Assembly: GCA_030426475.1 (NCBI GenBank)
Contig: JAUHYR010000002.1
Span: 1-64,000, forward strand
DNA from: Bacteroidia bacterium
Lineage (GTDB): Bacteria; Bacteroidota; Bacteroidia; Flavobacteriales_E; Vicingaceae
Direction of reading: 5' to 3'
Length of the DNA stretch: 64,000 nucleotides
Shown here: positions 1 through 8,664 of the stretch, in pieces
Position numbering within the stretch: the stretch's first letter is position 1
How the letters are laid out: the number at the start of each line of letters is the position of its first letter
The notes under the pieces: model-generated
Database searches by the model: none
Told to the model about the DNA's origin: nothing
Seen by the model: only the letters and a program-made list of their open reading frames with translations
Program-made: the position numbers and the translations under genes

Positions 1-799
1 TATTTGGAGCAAAAACCTGAGGCATAGTCCAAGAAAAATCGTTAGTAGGAATATTAAATGTTCCTTTGTTTAAAAAGAATCTTGAATAGTTTGCCGTATC
101 TAGAGCAGTATTAGTCCCTCCGTTATATCGAGTGCTTAATGAAAATGCTGTACCTAATGAAGTAACATCTAAACCATACGGATGAAAATTAAATGAATCT
201 GTAATTAAATATGTTTCATCCACATTAGTAGTTCCGTCAAATTTAGAAGAATATCTACCTAAAAATCCCCATTCCGGTGTAGCGTCTAAACATGGTGCAT
301 TTCCAACTACAAATGCATTAGAAGGATTCGAATTAGCGACCGGATTATAAATGGCTAATGACGGATACCTTGCTGCATTAGTAGTAGGACTTGATGTATA
401 TGCAGGATTTAATGAACCTCTATCCAAGTTCCATGTGCTACCTCCATCTGTAGAAACATCAAAATTTAATGTTCCTGAGTTAGTTCCATTTGCTTGGTAG
501 TTTCTGTGTATAAAAGCAACAGCATCTAAATCGTGATTATAAGCCACTTGATTTTGACCATTTAATAAAATAGTATAAATATTAGCTGATTGACCTAAAG
601 GAATAGAGGTTACAGTTGATATTTGATTTCCAACGTTATTATTTGGAATTTCAGGTTTATTGGCAGGGAATGTAAACCCTGGATCAACAAACTCTTGGAT
701 ATTTCCTCTATCTGCTTTTACAGGCTTCAACATATCAGGATGTTGAGCATTAACTGCCATTACCGCAAAAACAGAAGCAAAAAGTAATGTTTTTTTCAT
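1..799 (-). CDS. Partial secreted protein with BNR/Asp-box-like motif (C-terminus outside window)
   Basis: The reading frame runs from an ATG at 799 leftwards past the window edge, giving about 266 residues with no stop. It opens with a signal peptide (MKKHYFFASVFAVMAVNAQ), so the product is exported. About 120 residues in, the string DVSTDGGSTW resembles the Asp-box of sialidase/BNR beta-propellers, and the rest is Asn/Thr/Ser-rich as in Bacteroidota surface proteins. A T9SS sorting domain would be expected at the missing C-terminus, but this is inference. The exact function is unknown; no catalytic site is recognisable. Confidence 0.75.
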   Translation of the reverse strand, partial: MKKTLLFASVFAVMAVNAQHPDMLKPVKADRGNIQEFVDPGFTFPANKPEIPNNNVGNQISTVTSIPLGQSANIYTILLNGQNQVAYNHDLDAVAFIHRNYQANGTNSGTLNFDVSTDGGSTWNLDRGSLNPAYTSSPTTNAARYPSLAIYNPVANSNPSNAFVVGNAPCLDATPEWGFLGRYSSKFDGTTNVDETYLITDSFNFHPYGLDVTSLGTAFSLSTRYNGGTNTALDTANYSRFFLNKGTFNIPTNDFSWTMPQVFAPN

Positions 800-841
800 A
801 ATTATAAATTTTAAGTTATTAAGTGCGATTTAATTGAAAGG

Positions 842-849
842 CGAAGTTA
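842..849 (-). promoter_or_regulatory. Putative -7 box TAACTTCG for the partial secreted gene
   Basis: Read on the minus strand this is TAACTTCG, a variant of the Bacteroidota -7 consensus TAnnTTTG. It lies 43 nt upstream of the ATG at 799. A TTG lies about 21 nt further upstream, a little far for the usual 17-19 spacing. Confidence 0.4.
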
Positions 850-889
850 AGCAATTTGTAGCTTAAACTTCAAGTTTCGTCTATAAAAT

Positions 890-2898
890 TTAGAATAATT
901 CATGAACGGTTGATTCTTCAACAGTAAAGGGTATTGTTACCTTTAAAGTACTTTCAGCTTCCATCGTCCTTTTTATTGTTGACACTGCGCCTTCGTTTCT
1001 TGCCCATGATCTTCTAGCAATACCATTATTTACATCCCAAAACAACATCATTTTTAAACGCTCTTCTGATTCTTTACTTCCATCTAGGAGCATTCCGAAA
1101 CCACCATTAATTACTTCTCCCCATCCTACTCCACCTCCATTGTGAATAGAAACCCAAGTAGCACCTCTGAAAGAATCTCCTATAACATTATGAATAGCCA
1201 TATCAGCAGTAAACTGAGAACCGTCATATATGTTTGACGTTTCTCTATAAGGTGAATCTGTTCCCGAAACATCATGGTGGTCTCTTCCTAAAACAACAGG
1301 GCCAATTTCTCCTTTTTTTATGGCTTCATTAAAAGCTTTTGCGATTTCAATTCTCCCAAAAGCATCTGCATAGAGTATCCTTGCTTGAGAACCCACAACC
1401 AATTGATTTTTCTTAGCTTCTTTAATCCATTTAATATTGTCGCTCATCTGAAGTTTTATATCATCTGGGGCCTCTTGCATTAATTTCTCTAAAACTTCTG
1501 CCGCTAGCTTATCAGTATAATCTAAATCTTCCGGTTTTCCAGAAGTACAAACCCATCTGAAAGGTCCAAAACCATAATCAAAACACATAGGCCCCATGAT
1601 ATCTTGAACATACGAAGGATATTTAAAAGTAATTCCATCTTTATTCATCACATCTGCTCCGGCTCTTGACGCCTCCAAAAGAAATGCATTTCCGTAATCA
1701 AAAAAGTAAGTTCCATTTTCAGCACATTTATTAATTGCTGTGGCTTGTCTTCTAAGTGACTCTTGAACTTCTTCTTTAAATTTAGTCGGATTATTTGCCA
1801 TCAACTCATTTGATTCCTCATAAGTCAATCCCACAGGATAGTACCCGCCCGCCCATGGATTATGAAGAGATGTTTGATCTGAACCAATATCTATTTTAAT
1901 TCCTTTTTCGTAAAACTCTTCCCAAACCGTAACTATATTGCCTAAATAAGCATAAGAACGAACTTCTTTATTCGCAATTGAGGATTTCACTTTTTCACAC
2001 AGTTCATTAATATCCTCAACCACTTCATCTACCCATCCTTGTTCATGCCTTTTATAAGCTGCTTTAGGATTCACTTCGGCAGTAACTGAAATACAGCCGG
2101 CAATATTTCCTGCTTTTGGCTGTGCTCCACTCATTCCGCCTAAACCTGAGGTAACAAATAGTTTTCCTGAAAAATCGGAATAGCCTTTTTTTCTTAACGC
2201 ATTCATTACTGTTATGGTTGTGCCATGTACAATTCCTTGCGGACCAATATACATATATGAACCTGCTGTCATTTGCCCATATTGTGTTACTCCCAAAGCA
2301 TTAAATTTTTCCCAATCATCAGGTTTAGAATAATTAGGAATCATCATGCCATTGGTTACCACAACTCTTGGAGCATTTTTATTAGAAGGAAACAGACCCA
2401 TGGGATGTCCTGAATACATGACTAATGTCTGCTCATCAGTCATTTCAGAAAGATACTTCATCGTTAACCGATACTGAGCCCAATTTTGAAATACCGCACC
2501 ATTTCCTCCGTAGGTAATTAATTCATGAGGATGCTGGGCAACTCTTGAGTCTAAATTATTTTGAATCATTAGCATGATAGATGCTGCTTGTTCACATTTG
2601 GCAGGATACTCATCAATAGGTCTCGCGTACATTTCATAGTCAGGGCGATAACGATACATATAAATTCTACCGTATTGTGTTAGCTCTTCAGCAAACTCTT
2701 TTGCCAGCTCATTATGAAACTCCTGAGGAAAATATCTCAATGCATTTTTAACAGCAAGTATTTTCTCGTCTTTAGATAGTATGTCTTTCCTCTTTGGAGC
2801 ATGACTTACTGTAGCATCGTATTCTTTTTTAGATGGTAGGTAATTAGGAATACCTTCTTGAATTGCTTCTTTAAAACTTAATTTCATAGCTACACTCA

Positions 2899-2899
<1 letters not shown>
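890..2899 (-). CDS. hutU: Urocanate hydratase (urocanase)
   Basis: 669 residues. The enzyme converts urocanate to 4-imidazolone-5-propionate in cytoplasmic histidine breakdown, using tightly bound NAD+. The nucleotide-binding stretch GLGGMSGAQPKAGN and the segments YGGNGAVFQNW, GPQGIVHGTT and DYGFGPFRWVC are typical of the family. At 669 residues it is the long form, about 110 residues more than the Pseudomonas-type enzyme. The start at 2899 is supported because its ATG overlaps the stop of the upstream DUF5522 gene (TAATG), suggesting coupled translation; a second in-frame ATG lies four codons in. No other hut gene (hutH, hutI, hutG) is in the window, so the rest of the pathway must lie elsewhere. 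Confidence 0.95.
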
Positions 2900-3081
<182 letters not shown>

Positions 3082-3092
3082 TTATAATGCTA

Positions 3093-3100
3093 CAAATTTA
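3093..3100 (-). promoter_or_regulatory. Putative -7 box TAAATTTG for the DUF5522-hutU operon
   Basis: The minus strand reads TAAATTTG, an exact match to the Bacteroidota TAnnTTTG element, 14 nt upstream of the DUF5522 ATG. No clear TTG lies at -33. Confidence 0.45.
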
Positions 3101-3145
3101 TAAGAAAGAAAGTTCTTATTCTTATTAAGAAAATTTTAAGCTTAA

Positions 3146-3496
3146 TTATGAGTTCTTAAGCTTCTCTTTTAATTGTTTTATTATTTCCTTTTGATTAGAA
3201 ATAATTTCATTTAGTAACTCATTTTCTCTTTTAAGCTTTTTATTTTCCTCAGAAAAACTTAAATATTTACTATCTGATTCCTTAACCTCAGCCTTTACTG
3301 ATGAGATATCTTCAACAAAGTATGAAATTGGAACATCAAGTGCTGATGCTATTTCAGTCAAAGTAAAGTAATTTACCTTTGAAGTTACTTCAATATGAGA
3401 TATTAGGGCTCTCGTTTTGTTGATAGCCTTCGCAAGATCTTTTTGACTAATTCCCTTTTCAACTCTTAAAACCTTTATTTTTCTTCCTATTTCCAT
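3146..3496 (-). CDS. XRE-family helix-turn-helix regulator with C-terminal coiled coil
   Basis: 116 residues from the ATG at 3496 (a GTG one codon earlier is also possible). Residues about 5-60 form a Cro/C1-type HTH domain: IGRKIKVLRVEKGISQKDLA, then KTRALISHIE and LTEIASALDVPISYF. The last 40 residues are Lys/Glu-rich heptads and should form a coiled coil for dimerisation. It is divergent from a stand-alone receiver gene across about 90 nt that hold an inverted repeat, a natural candidate for its own operator. A phage-type repressor is possible, but no prophage genes are nearby, so a housekeeping DNA-binding role is more likely. Confidence 0.85.
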   Translation of the reverse strand: MEIGRKIKVLRVEKGISQKDLAKAINKTRALISHIEVTSKVNYFTLTEIASALDVPISYFVEDISSVKAEVKESDSKYLSFSEENKKLKRENELLNEIISNQKEIIKQLKEKLKNS

Positions 3497-3535
3497 CACT
3501 ATATCTTAATCAGGTCAATTCTAAGGAATATAATA

Positions 3536-3571
3536 TTGTCTTTTTGATAATTATATTATCTTTGGGATAAT
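3536..3571 (+). promoter_or_regulatory. Promoter with embedded inverted repeat between the regulator and receiver genes
   Basis: TTG (3536-3538), an 18-nt spacer and TATCTTTG (3557-3564) match the Bacteroidota promoter closely and point at the receiver gene starting at 3589. The inverted repeat GATAAT-TAT-ATTATC (3546-3560) sits in the spacer and runs into the -7 box. A third GATAAT follows at 3566-3571, over the expected transcription start. A protein bound here would block this promoter; the divergent XRE regulator is the obvious candidate, by inference. Confidence 0.6.
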
Positions 3572-3588
3572 TTATTATTTTCACTATT

Positions 3589-3951
3589 TTGATACACTTG
3601 CTCTTAGTTGATGATAATCCGACTATCAAATCGCTAATAAAACTTCTATTAAAGGAACAAGAAGAAATAGAAATTATTGGAGATTGTAATGATGGAAGTG
3701 AAATATATTCCTTTATAAAGAATTATCCTATTGATGTTATCTTAATGGACATCATGATGAAAAAAGTGAATGGATTTGAAGCAACTAAACAGGTTAAAGC
3801 AATCAATCCTAATATAAAAATTATAGGGCTTTCATGCTCAGACCATTTACATTATATTACAGAGTTACTGGAAGCAGGTGCTGATGACTTTTTGTCAAAA
3901 TACGAAATCACTGAATCTGCTTTAGTAAACAAAATTAAAGCTGTAGTATAA
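3589..3951 (+). CDS. Stand-alone response-regulator receiver domain
   Basis: 120 residues, a single CheY-like receiver domain with no output domain. The acidic pair is D8-D9, the phosphorylated Asp is D54 (VILMDIMM), the switch Ser is S82 and the conserved Lys is K104. The sequence most resembles NarL/LuxR-type receivers, but the protein ends after the fifth helix with no HTH. The start is TTG at 3589; no ATG exists upstream in frame, and downstream starts would remove beta-1. No histidine kinase gene is near, so it probably takes its phosphate from a kinase elsewhere or from a small donor. It could act through protein contacts, as CheY and Spo0F do. Confidence 0.85.
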   Translation: MIHLLLVDDNPTIKSLIKLLLKEQEEIEIIGDCNDGSEIYSFIKNYPIDVILMDIMMKKVNGFEATKQVKAINPNIKIIGLSCSDHLHYITELLEAGADDFLSKYEITESALVNKIKAVV

Positions 3952-3961
3952 AAGCATCGTT

Positions 3962-3969
3962 TATCTTCG
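3962..3969 (+). promoter_or_regulatory. Putative -7 box TATCTTCG abutting the PLP-enzyme start
   Basis: TATCTTCG (TAnnTTCG variant) ends only 4 nt before the ATG at 3974. With a start site 4-7 nt downstream of the box, transcription would begin at or next to the ATG, giving a leaderless or nearly leaderless message. Confidence 0.4.
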
Positions 3970-3973
3970 CAGT

Positions 3974-4882
3974 ATGTTATGTGAAAACAAAAAAACTGCT
4001 GTTTTAAAAATTTTAAAGTCAACAACAAATCAAAGAAATATTGAACTATCAATCAAAAGAGATGATTTAATTCACCCACAAATATCCGGTAATAAATGGA
4101 GAAAGTTAAAATACAATATTTTTTATGCTAAAGAAAAAGGATATGGTAAGTTAGTAACCTTTGGTGGGGCATATTCTAATCATCTTTATGCATTTGCAAC
4201 AGCATGTAAAAATTTTGGTATAAATGGAACTGTAATTATAAGAGGTGAAAAGTCTAAAAAAATTTCACATACAATTGAGTTTGCAGAAAAATGTGGTTTA
4301 GAACTTATTTATATTTCTAGGGAAGATTACCGAAAAAAAGACACTCAATTAATTAGTTCTATAATTCCTGACAATAATGTTTTCTTGATTCCGGAAGGCG
4401 GTTCAAATGATTTTGCTTTAATGGGATTAAAAGAAATGATGGAAGAAATCAATGAAGAATACGATTTTATTTGTTGCCCAGTTGGAACAGGCGGAACAGT
4501 TTCCGGAATTTTAAAGTATTCTAATCCTTCGACTAAAGTTGTTGGTTTTCCTGTATTAAAAGGTGTCGATTATTTAAAAGACACTATTTCAGAATTATCT
4601 GAATTAAAAAAATTAGATGAAAAATTAATTTGGGCTAGTGAATATCACTTTGGTGGATATGCAAAAGTTAACCAGGATTTAATTGACTTTACTAATAGCT
4701 TTTATCAACAATATCAAATTCCGTTGGACTTAATTTACACTTCAAAAATGATGTATGGAGTTTTAGATATGATTAAAAAAGATATATTTCCTGAAAACAG
4801 TAAAATATTAGCTATTCATACAGGTGGGTTACAAGGCAATATTGGAATGAGGGAAAGGTTAGGAATTGATTTAACCTTTTAG
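3974..4882 (+). CDS. PLP-dependent ACC deaminase / D-cysteine desulfhydrase family enzyme
   Basis: 302 residues, a fold-type II PLP enzyme of the 1-aminocyclopropane-1-carboxylate deaminase / D-cysteine desulfhydrase family. K41 in ISGNKWRKLKY is the expected Schiff-base lysine. GGAYSNHLYA holds the Ser-Asn-His segment of the active site, and PVGTGGTVSG is the phosphate-binding loop. These enzymes deaminate small amino acids or release sulfide from D-cysteine. Sequence alone does not separate the activities; in bacteria without plant hosts, D-cysteine desulfhydrase-type activity is the more usual outcome. It follows the receiver gene by 22 nt but seems to have its own -7 box. Confidence 0.88.
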   Translation: MLCENKKTAVLKILKSTTNQRNIELSIKRDDLIHPQISGNKWRKLKYNIFYAKEKGYGKLVTFGGAYSNHLYAFATACKNFGINGTVIIRGEKSKKISHTIEFAEKCGLELIYISREDYRKKDTQLISSIIPDNNVFLIPEGGSNDFALMGLKEMMEEINEEYDFICCPVGTGGTVSGILKYSNPSTKVVGFPVLKGVDYLKDTISELSELKKLDEKLIWASEYHFGGYAKVNQDLIDFTNSFYQQYQIPLDLIYTSKMMYGVLDMIKKDIFPENSKILAIHTGGLQGNIGMRERLGIDLTF

Positions 4883-4924
4883 GCAATAATATTTGATGTA
4901 ACATCGTTCAAAAAATTCAGTAGA

Positions 4925-4953
4925 AGTGTTGAAAAAGTTAAGTTTTTAACACT
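4925..4953. repeat. Imperfect inverted repeat upstream of the DUF2795 gene
   Basis: AGTGTT-G-AAAAA then GTTAAG then TTTTT-AACACT can form a stem of 11 pairs with one bulged G. It lies between the PLP-enzyme stop and the next promoter. It has no run of T on its 3' side, so it is either a weak terminator or a regulator site overlapping the region upstream of -33. Confidence 0.4.
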
Positions 4954-4967
4954 TAACAACAAAAAAA

Positions 4968-4997
4968 TTGGTTTTATAGGTAGAAATTCTATTTTTG
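4968..4997 (+). promoter_or_regulatory. Strong promoter for the DUF2795 gene
   Basis: TTG (4968-4970), a 19-nt spacer and TATTTTTG (4990-4997) give a near-perfect Bacteroidota promoter. Transcription should begin near 5003, leaving a leader of about 18 nt. Confidence 0.6.
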
Positions 4998-5006
4998 CCG
5001 AAAATT

Positions 5007-5014
5007 AAGGAGAG
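5007..5014 (+). promoter_or_regulatory. Shine-Dalgarno-like site AAGGAGAG
   Basis: AAGGAGAG lies 6 nt before the ATG at 5021. Such purine-rich sites are rare in this window, where most genes start after AT-rich leaders, so this gene may be translated at a high rate. Confidence 0.55.
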
Positions 5015-5020
5015 AAAATT

Positions 5021-5242
5021 ATGTATTGGACACTAGAACTAGCATCCTATTTGGAAGACGCGCCTTGGCCGGCTACCAAAGATGAATTAATAGATTTCGC
5101 AATTAGAACTTGTGCACCATTAGAGGTTGTAGAAAATCTTCAAGAAATTGAAGATGATACTGAGTTATTTGATACTATTGAAGACATTTGGCCGGACTAC
5201 CCTTCAAAAGAAGACTTTTTCTTTAATGAAGATGAGTACTAA
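5021..5242 (+). CDS. Small acidic DUF2795 protein
   Basis: 73 residues, very acidic (many Asp/Glu, especially near the C-terminus), with no signal peptide or membrane segment. The pattern LASYLEDAPWPATKDELIDF followed by PLEVVENLQEIEDD is that of the DUF2795 family, whose members are small and of unknown function. It is a single-gene unit between a good promoter with a Shine-Dalgarno-like site and a strong terminator, which suggests an abundant, independently expressed product. Its closeness to secA probably has no functional meaning because a terminator separates them. Confidence 0.85.
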   Translation: MYWTLELASYLEDAPWPATKDELIDFAIRTCAPLEVVENLQEIEDDTELFDTIEDIWPDYPSKEDFFFNEDEY

Positions 5243-5270
5243 CAAAGTTAAACAGTATTAACAATTTATA

Positions 5271-5298
5271 ACGGAAACTACTATAGTTTCCGTTTTTT
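5271..5298 (+). terminator. Intrinsic terminator after the DUF2795 gene
   Basis: ACGGAAACTA and TAGTTTCCGT form a perfect 10-bp stem with a 3-nt loop, followed by a T run. Confidence 0.85.
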
Positions 5299-5305
5299 AT
5301 TTTAT

Positions 5306-5313
5306 TACATTTG
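5306..5313 (+). promoter_or_regulatory. -7 box TACATTTG for secA
   Basis: An exact TAnnTTTG match, 24 nt before the secA ATG and directly after the terminator T run. The -33 position would fall in the terminator stem, and no clean TTG is seen there. Confidence 0.5.
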
Positions 5314-5337
5314 CAACCCTTATATTAAGATTAAAAC

Positions 5338-8300
5338 ATGATAGGTTCAATAACTAAAACGCTTCAAAAAGTTTTTGGAAATAAGTCGGATAGAGACATC
5401 AAAGAAGTAATGCCTTACGTGACAAAAACAAATGAGTTTTTTGCACAATATCAATCACTTTCAAACGACCAATTAAGAGCTAAAACAACTGAATTTAAAA
5501 ATAGAATTTCTGAATACATAAAAGAAGAAGAAACAAGAATTCAAGAGCTTAAAGACAAGGTAAAGCATAAAGAAACTGAAGCAAGAGAAAAAGAAGAATT
5601 ATTTAAAGAAATTGATAAGCTTGATAAAATAATTCTAGATAAAATTGAAGAAGTTTTATTAAAAGTATTACCAGAAGCTTTTGCAGTTATCAAAGAAACA
5701 TCCAGAAGATTTAAAGAAAATAAACAGCTTGAGGTTACTGCTAATGATTTTGATAGAGACTTGGCAGCTAAAAAAAGTAATGTTACTATTCAAGGAGAAA
5801 AAGCTTTTCATGCGAATACTTGGCTAGCTGCAGGTGGAGAAATTTCCTGGGACATGGTTCATTACGATGTTCAGTTAATCGGTGGGGCTGTTTTACATAC
5901 AGGAAAGATTGCTGAGATGGCAACAGGAGAAGGAAAAACCTTAGTAGCTACACTTCCTATTTATTTGAATGCAATTACAGGAAAAGGAGTTCACGTAGTG
6001 ACGGTTAATGACTATTTAGCACGAAGAGACTCCGAATGGATGGGGCCAATCTTTGAATTTCATGGTCTAACTATTGATTGTATTGATAAGCACGAGCCAA
6101 ATTCTGACGCACGTAAAAAAGCGTACCTAGCTGATATTACCTATGGCACAAACAATGAGTTTGGATTTGATTACTTAAGAGACAATATGGCTCGTAATGC
6201 CGATGAGCTTGTTCAAAGAAAACTGCATTACGCTATTATAGATGAGGTCGATTCCGTTTTAATTGATGATGCAAGAACTCCATTAATTATTTCCGGTCCA
6301 ACTCCAAAAGGAGACCAACATGAATACTACGAGTTAAAACCCAAAATCGAAAAATTAGTTGCTGCTCAACGAAAATACGTTACCACCATTTTAGCCGATG
6401 CTAAAAAAATGCTTACAGCTGAAACAACCGATAAAAAAGAAGCCAAGAAAAATGAAGAAGAAGGTGGAATGGCATTATTAAGAGCTTACAGAGGTTTGCC
6501 AAAAAACAAAGCACTTATTAAATTTTTATCAGAGCCGGGAATTAAAGCTCAGTTACAAAAAACAGAAAATTATTACCTACAAGACCAAGAAAAAGAGATG
6601 CATAAAGTAGATGCAGAACTATTTTTTGTGATTGATGAAAAAAATAATTCCATTGATTTAACCGAAAAAGGTATTGACCTTCTTTCGACTGAAAAAGATA
6701 AAGACTTCTTTATTCTTCCTGACTTAAATATGGAAATGACTAAAATTGAAGAATCCAGTAAGTCAGATAAAGAAAAGTTAACAGCAAAAGATAAGCTCAT
6801 TCAAGATTATACTGTTAAAGCCGAAAGAATTCATACGTTAAATCAGCTATTACGCGCTTACACACTATTTGAAATAGATGTTGAGTACGTTATTATGGAT
6901 GGTAAAATTAAAATTGTAGATGAGCAAACCGGTCGTATTATGGACGGCAGAAGATACTCTGACGGACTTCATCAAGCAATTGAAGCTAAAGAAAATGTAA
7001 AAGTAGAAGCTGCTACCCAAACTTACGCAACTGTTTCCTTACAAAATTACTTTAGAATGTATCACAAGCTTGCCGGTATGACCGGTACAGCCGAAACTGA
7101 AGCACAAGAACTTTGGGACATTTATAAATTGGATGTAGTAACTATTCCTACTAATAAACCAATTGCTAGAAAAGACGAACAAGATAAAGTTTACAAAACC
7201 AATAGAGAAAAATACAATGCAGTTGTTGAAGAAATTGTAGGATTAGTAAATGCCGGAAGACCTGTTTTAGTTGGTACTACTTCAGTAGAAAACTCTGAGT
7301 TGATTAGCAGAATGCTAAAAATGAAAGGCATTAAGCATCAGGTTTTAAATGCAAAACTACACCAAAGAGAAGCAGAAGTTGTTGCAGAAGCAGGTAAAGC
7401 AGGAACGGTTACCATTGCAACTAACATGGCGGGTAGAGGAACTGATATTAAACTTGGACCTGGAGTAAAAGAAGCCGGAGGTTTAGCTATTGTGGGGACA
7501 GAAAGACATGAGTCTAGAAGGGTTGATAGACAGCTAAGAGGTAGAGCAGGAAGACAAGGAGACCCGGGTAGCTCACAGTTTTTCGTTTCACTTGAAGACA
7601 ATTTAATGCGTTTGTTTGGTTCTGAAAGAATTGCCAAAATAATGGACAGACTGGGACTTGAAGAAGGAGAAGTTATTCAGCACTCATTAATTACCAAGTC
7701 AATTGAAAGAGCACAGAAAAAAGTCGAAGAAAACAACTTTGGTATAAGAAAAAGATTGTTGGAGTATGACGATGTAATGAACTCTCAAAGAGAAGTAATT
7801 TACAAGCGTAGAAGAAATGCTCTTATTGGTGAAAGAATGAGTATTGACATCAATAATTTGATTTATGATGTGTGCGAATCGGTAGTTCATGAATACCATG
7901 AGTATGGAGATTTTGAAGGATTTCAGATGGAGCTTATCAGAACTATGGCACTAGAATCTCCTGTAAAAGAAGAAGATTTTGCCAGCACTTCTACTGATGA
8001 ACTGGTAGAGTTAACTTTTGAAAAAGCAATAGAAAGTTACAAACGTAAAAAAGAAGCTATTGCAGCAATGTCTTATCCTGTTATCAAAAATGTTTTTGAA
8101 AATCAATCCACTACATATCAAAACATTGTAGTACCGTTTACTGATGGTAAAAAGACCATTCAAGTAATTGCACCACTTAAAGAAAGTTACGATAGCCAAG
8201 GAGAAGAAGTAGCCAATTCATTTGAAAAAGGAATAATTTTAGCTTTAATTGACAATGATTGGAAAGATCATTTAAGAGAAATGGATGACTTGAGACAATC

Positions 8301-8658
8301 GGTTAGAAATGCCTATTTGGAACAAAAAGATCCATTATTGATTTATAAGTTTGAAGCGTTTAATTTATTTAAACAAGTACTTGAAAAAATAAATAAAGAT
8401 GCAGCTTCATTCCTTATGAAAGGAAATTTGCCTAACCAAGAAAACACTCAGGTAACTCAAGCTCCACAGCACAGCGATTCTGACCTTAAAAAACTACAAG
8501 CTTCAAGAGAAGATGTAACTTCACCTCAACAACAAGGTGCTCCAAATCAGGAAAAACCAAAAATTGTTCAGCCTGTTAGAGTAGAGAAAAAAGTGGGAAG
8601 AAACGAGCCATGCCCTTGTGGAAGCGGCAAAAAATATAAGCAGTGTCACGGTAAGTAA
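5338..8658 (+). CDS. secA: Preprotein translocase ATPase SecA
   Basis: 1106 residues. SecA is the motor that drives unfolded preproteins through SecYEG. The Walker A motif GEGKT is at residues about 197-201, the DEAD-type box [16 protein letters not shown] starts near 300, and the second helicase domain shows [11 protein letters not shown] and [14 protein letters not shown]. The C-terminal zinc-binding tail [13 protein letters not shown] begins at C1092. The protein is about 200 residues longer than E. coli SecA. Much of the extra length is a Lys/Glu-rich stretch around residues 340-500, as is usual in Bacteroidota. All type A and B cargo in this window would need it for the first membrane crossing. 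Confidence 0.97.
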   Translation: MIGSITKTLQKVFGNKSDRDIKEVMPYVTKTNEFFAQYQSLSNDQLRAKTTEFKNRISEYIKEEETRIQELKDKVKHKETEAREKEELFKEIDKLDKIILDKIEEVLLKVLPEAFAVIKETSRRFKENKQLEVTANDFDRDLAAKKSNVTIQGEKAFHANTWLAAGGEISWDMVHYDVQLIGGAVLHTGKIAEMATGEGKTLVATLPIYLNAITGKGVHVVTVNDYLARRDSEWMGPIFEFHGLTIDCIDKHEPNSDARKKAYLADITYGTNNEFGFDYLRDNMARNADELVQRKLHYAIIDEVDSVLIDDARTPLIISGPTPKGDQHEYYELKPKIEKLVAAQRKYVTTILADAKKMLTAETTDKKEAKKNEEEGGMALLRAYRGLPKNKALIKFLSEPGIKAQLQKTENYYLQDQEKEMHKVDAELFFVIDEKNNSIDLTEKGIDLLSTEKDKDFFILPDLNMEMTKIEESSKSDKEKLTAKDKLIQDYTVKAERIHTLNQLLRAYTLFEIDVEYVIMDGKIKIVDEQTGRIMDGRRYSDGLHQAIEAKENVKVEAATQTYATVSLQNYFRMYHKLAGMTGTAETEAQELWDIYKLDVVTIPTNKPIARKDEQDKVYKTNREKYNAVVEEIVGLVNAGRPVLVGTTSVENSELISRMLKMKGIKHQVLNAKLHQREAEVVAEAGKAGTVTIATNMAGRGTDIKLGPGVKEAGGLAIVGTERHESRRVDRQLRGRAGRQGDPGSSQFFVSLEDNLMRLFGSERIAKIMDRLGLEEGEVIQHSLITKSIERAQKKVEENNFGIRKRLLEYDDVMNSQREVIYKRRRNALIGERMSIDINNLIYDVCESVVHEYHEYGDFEGFQMELIRTMALESPVKEEDFASTSTDELVELTFEKAIESYKRKKEAIAAMSYPVIKNVFENQSTTYQNIVVPFTDGKKTIQVIAPLKESYDSQGEEVANSFEKGIILALIDNDWKDHLREMDDLRQSVRNAYLEQKDPLLIYKFEAFNLFKQVLEKINKDAASFLMKGNLPNQENTQVTQAPQHSDSDLKKLQASREDVTSPQQQGAPNQEKPKIVQPVRVEKKVGRNEPCPCGSGKKYKQCHGK

Positions 8659-8664
8659 TCTTAA

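Noticed and set aside
3120-3165. TTAAGCTT repeats downstream of the XRE gene as a terminator
   Set aside because: AAGCTT is itself palindromic and the arms do not give a convincing stem with a T tract on either strand.
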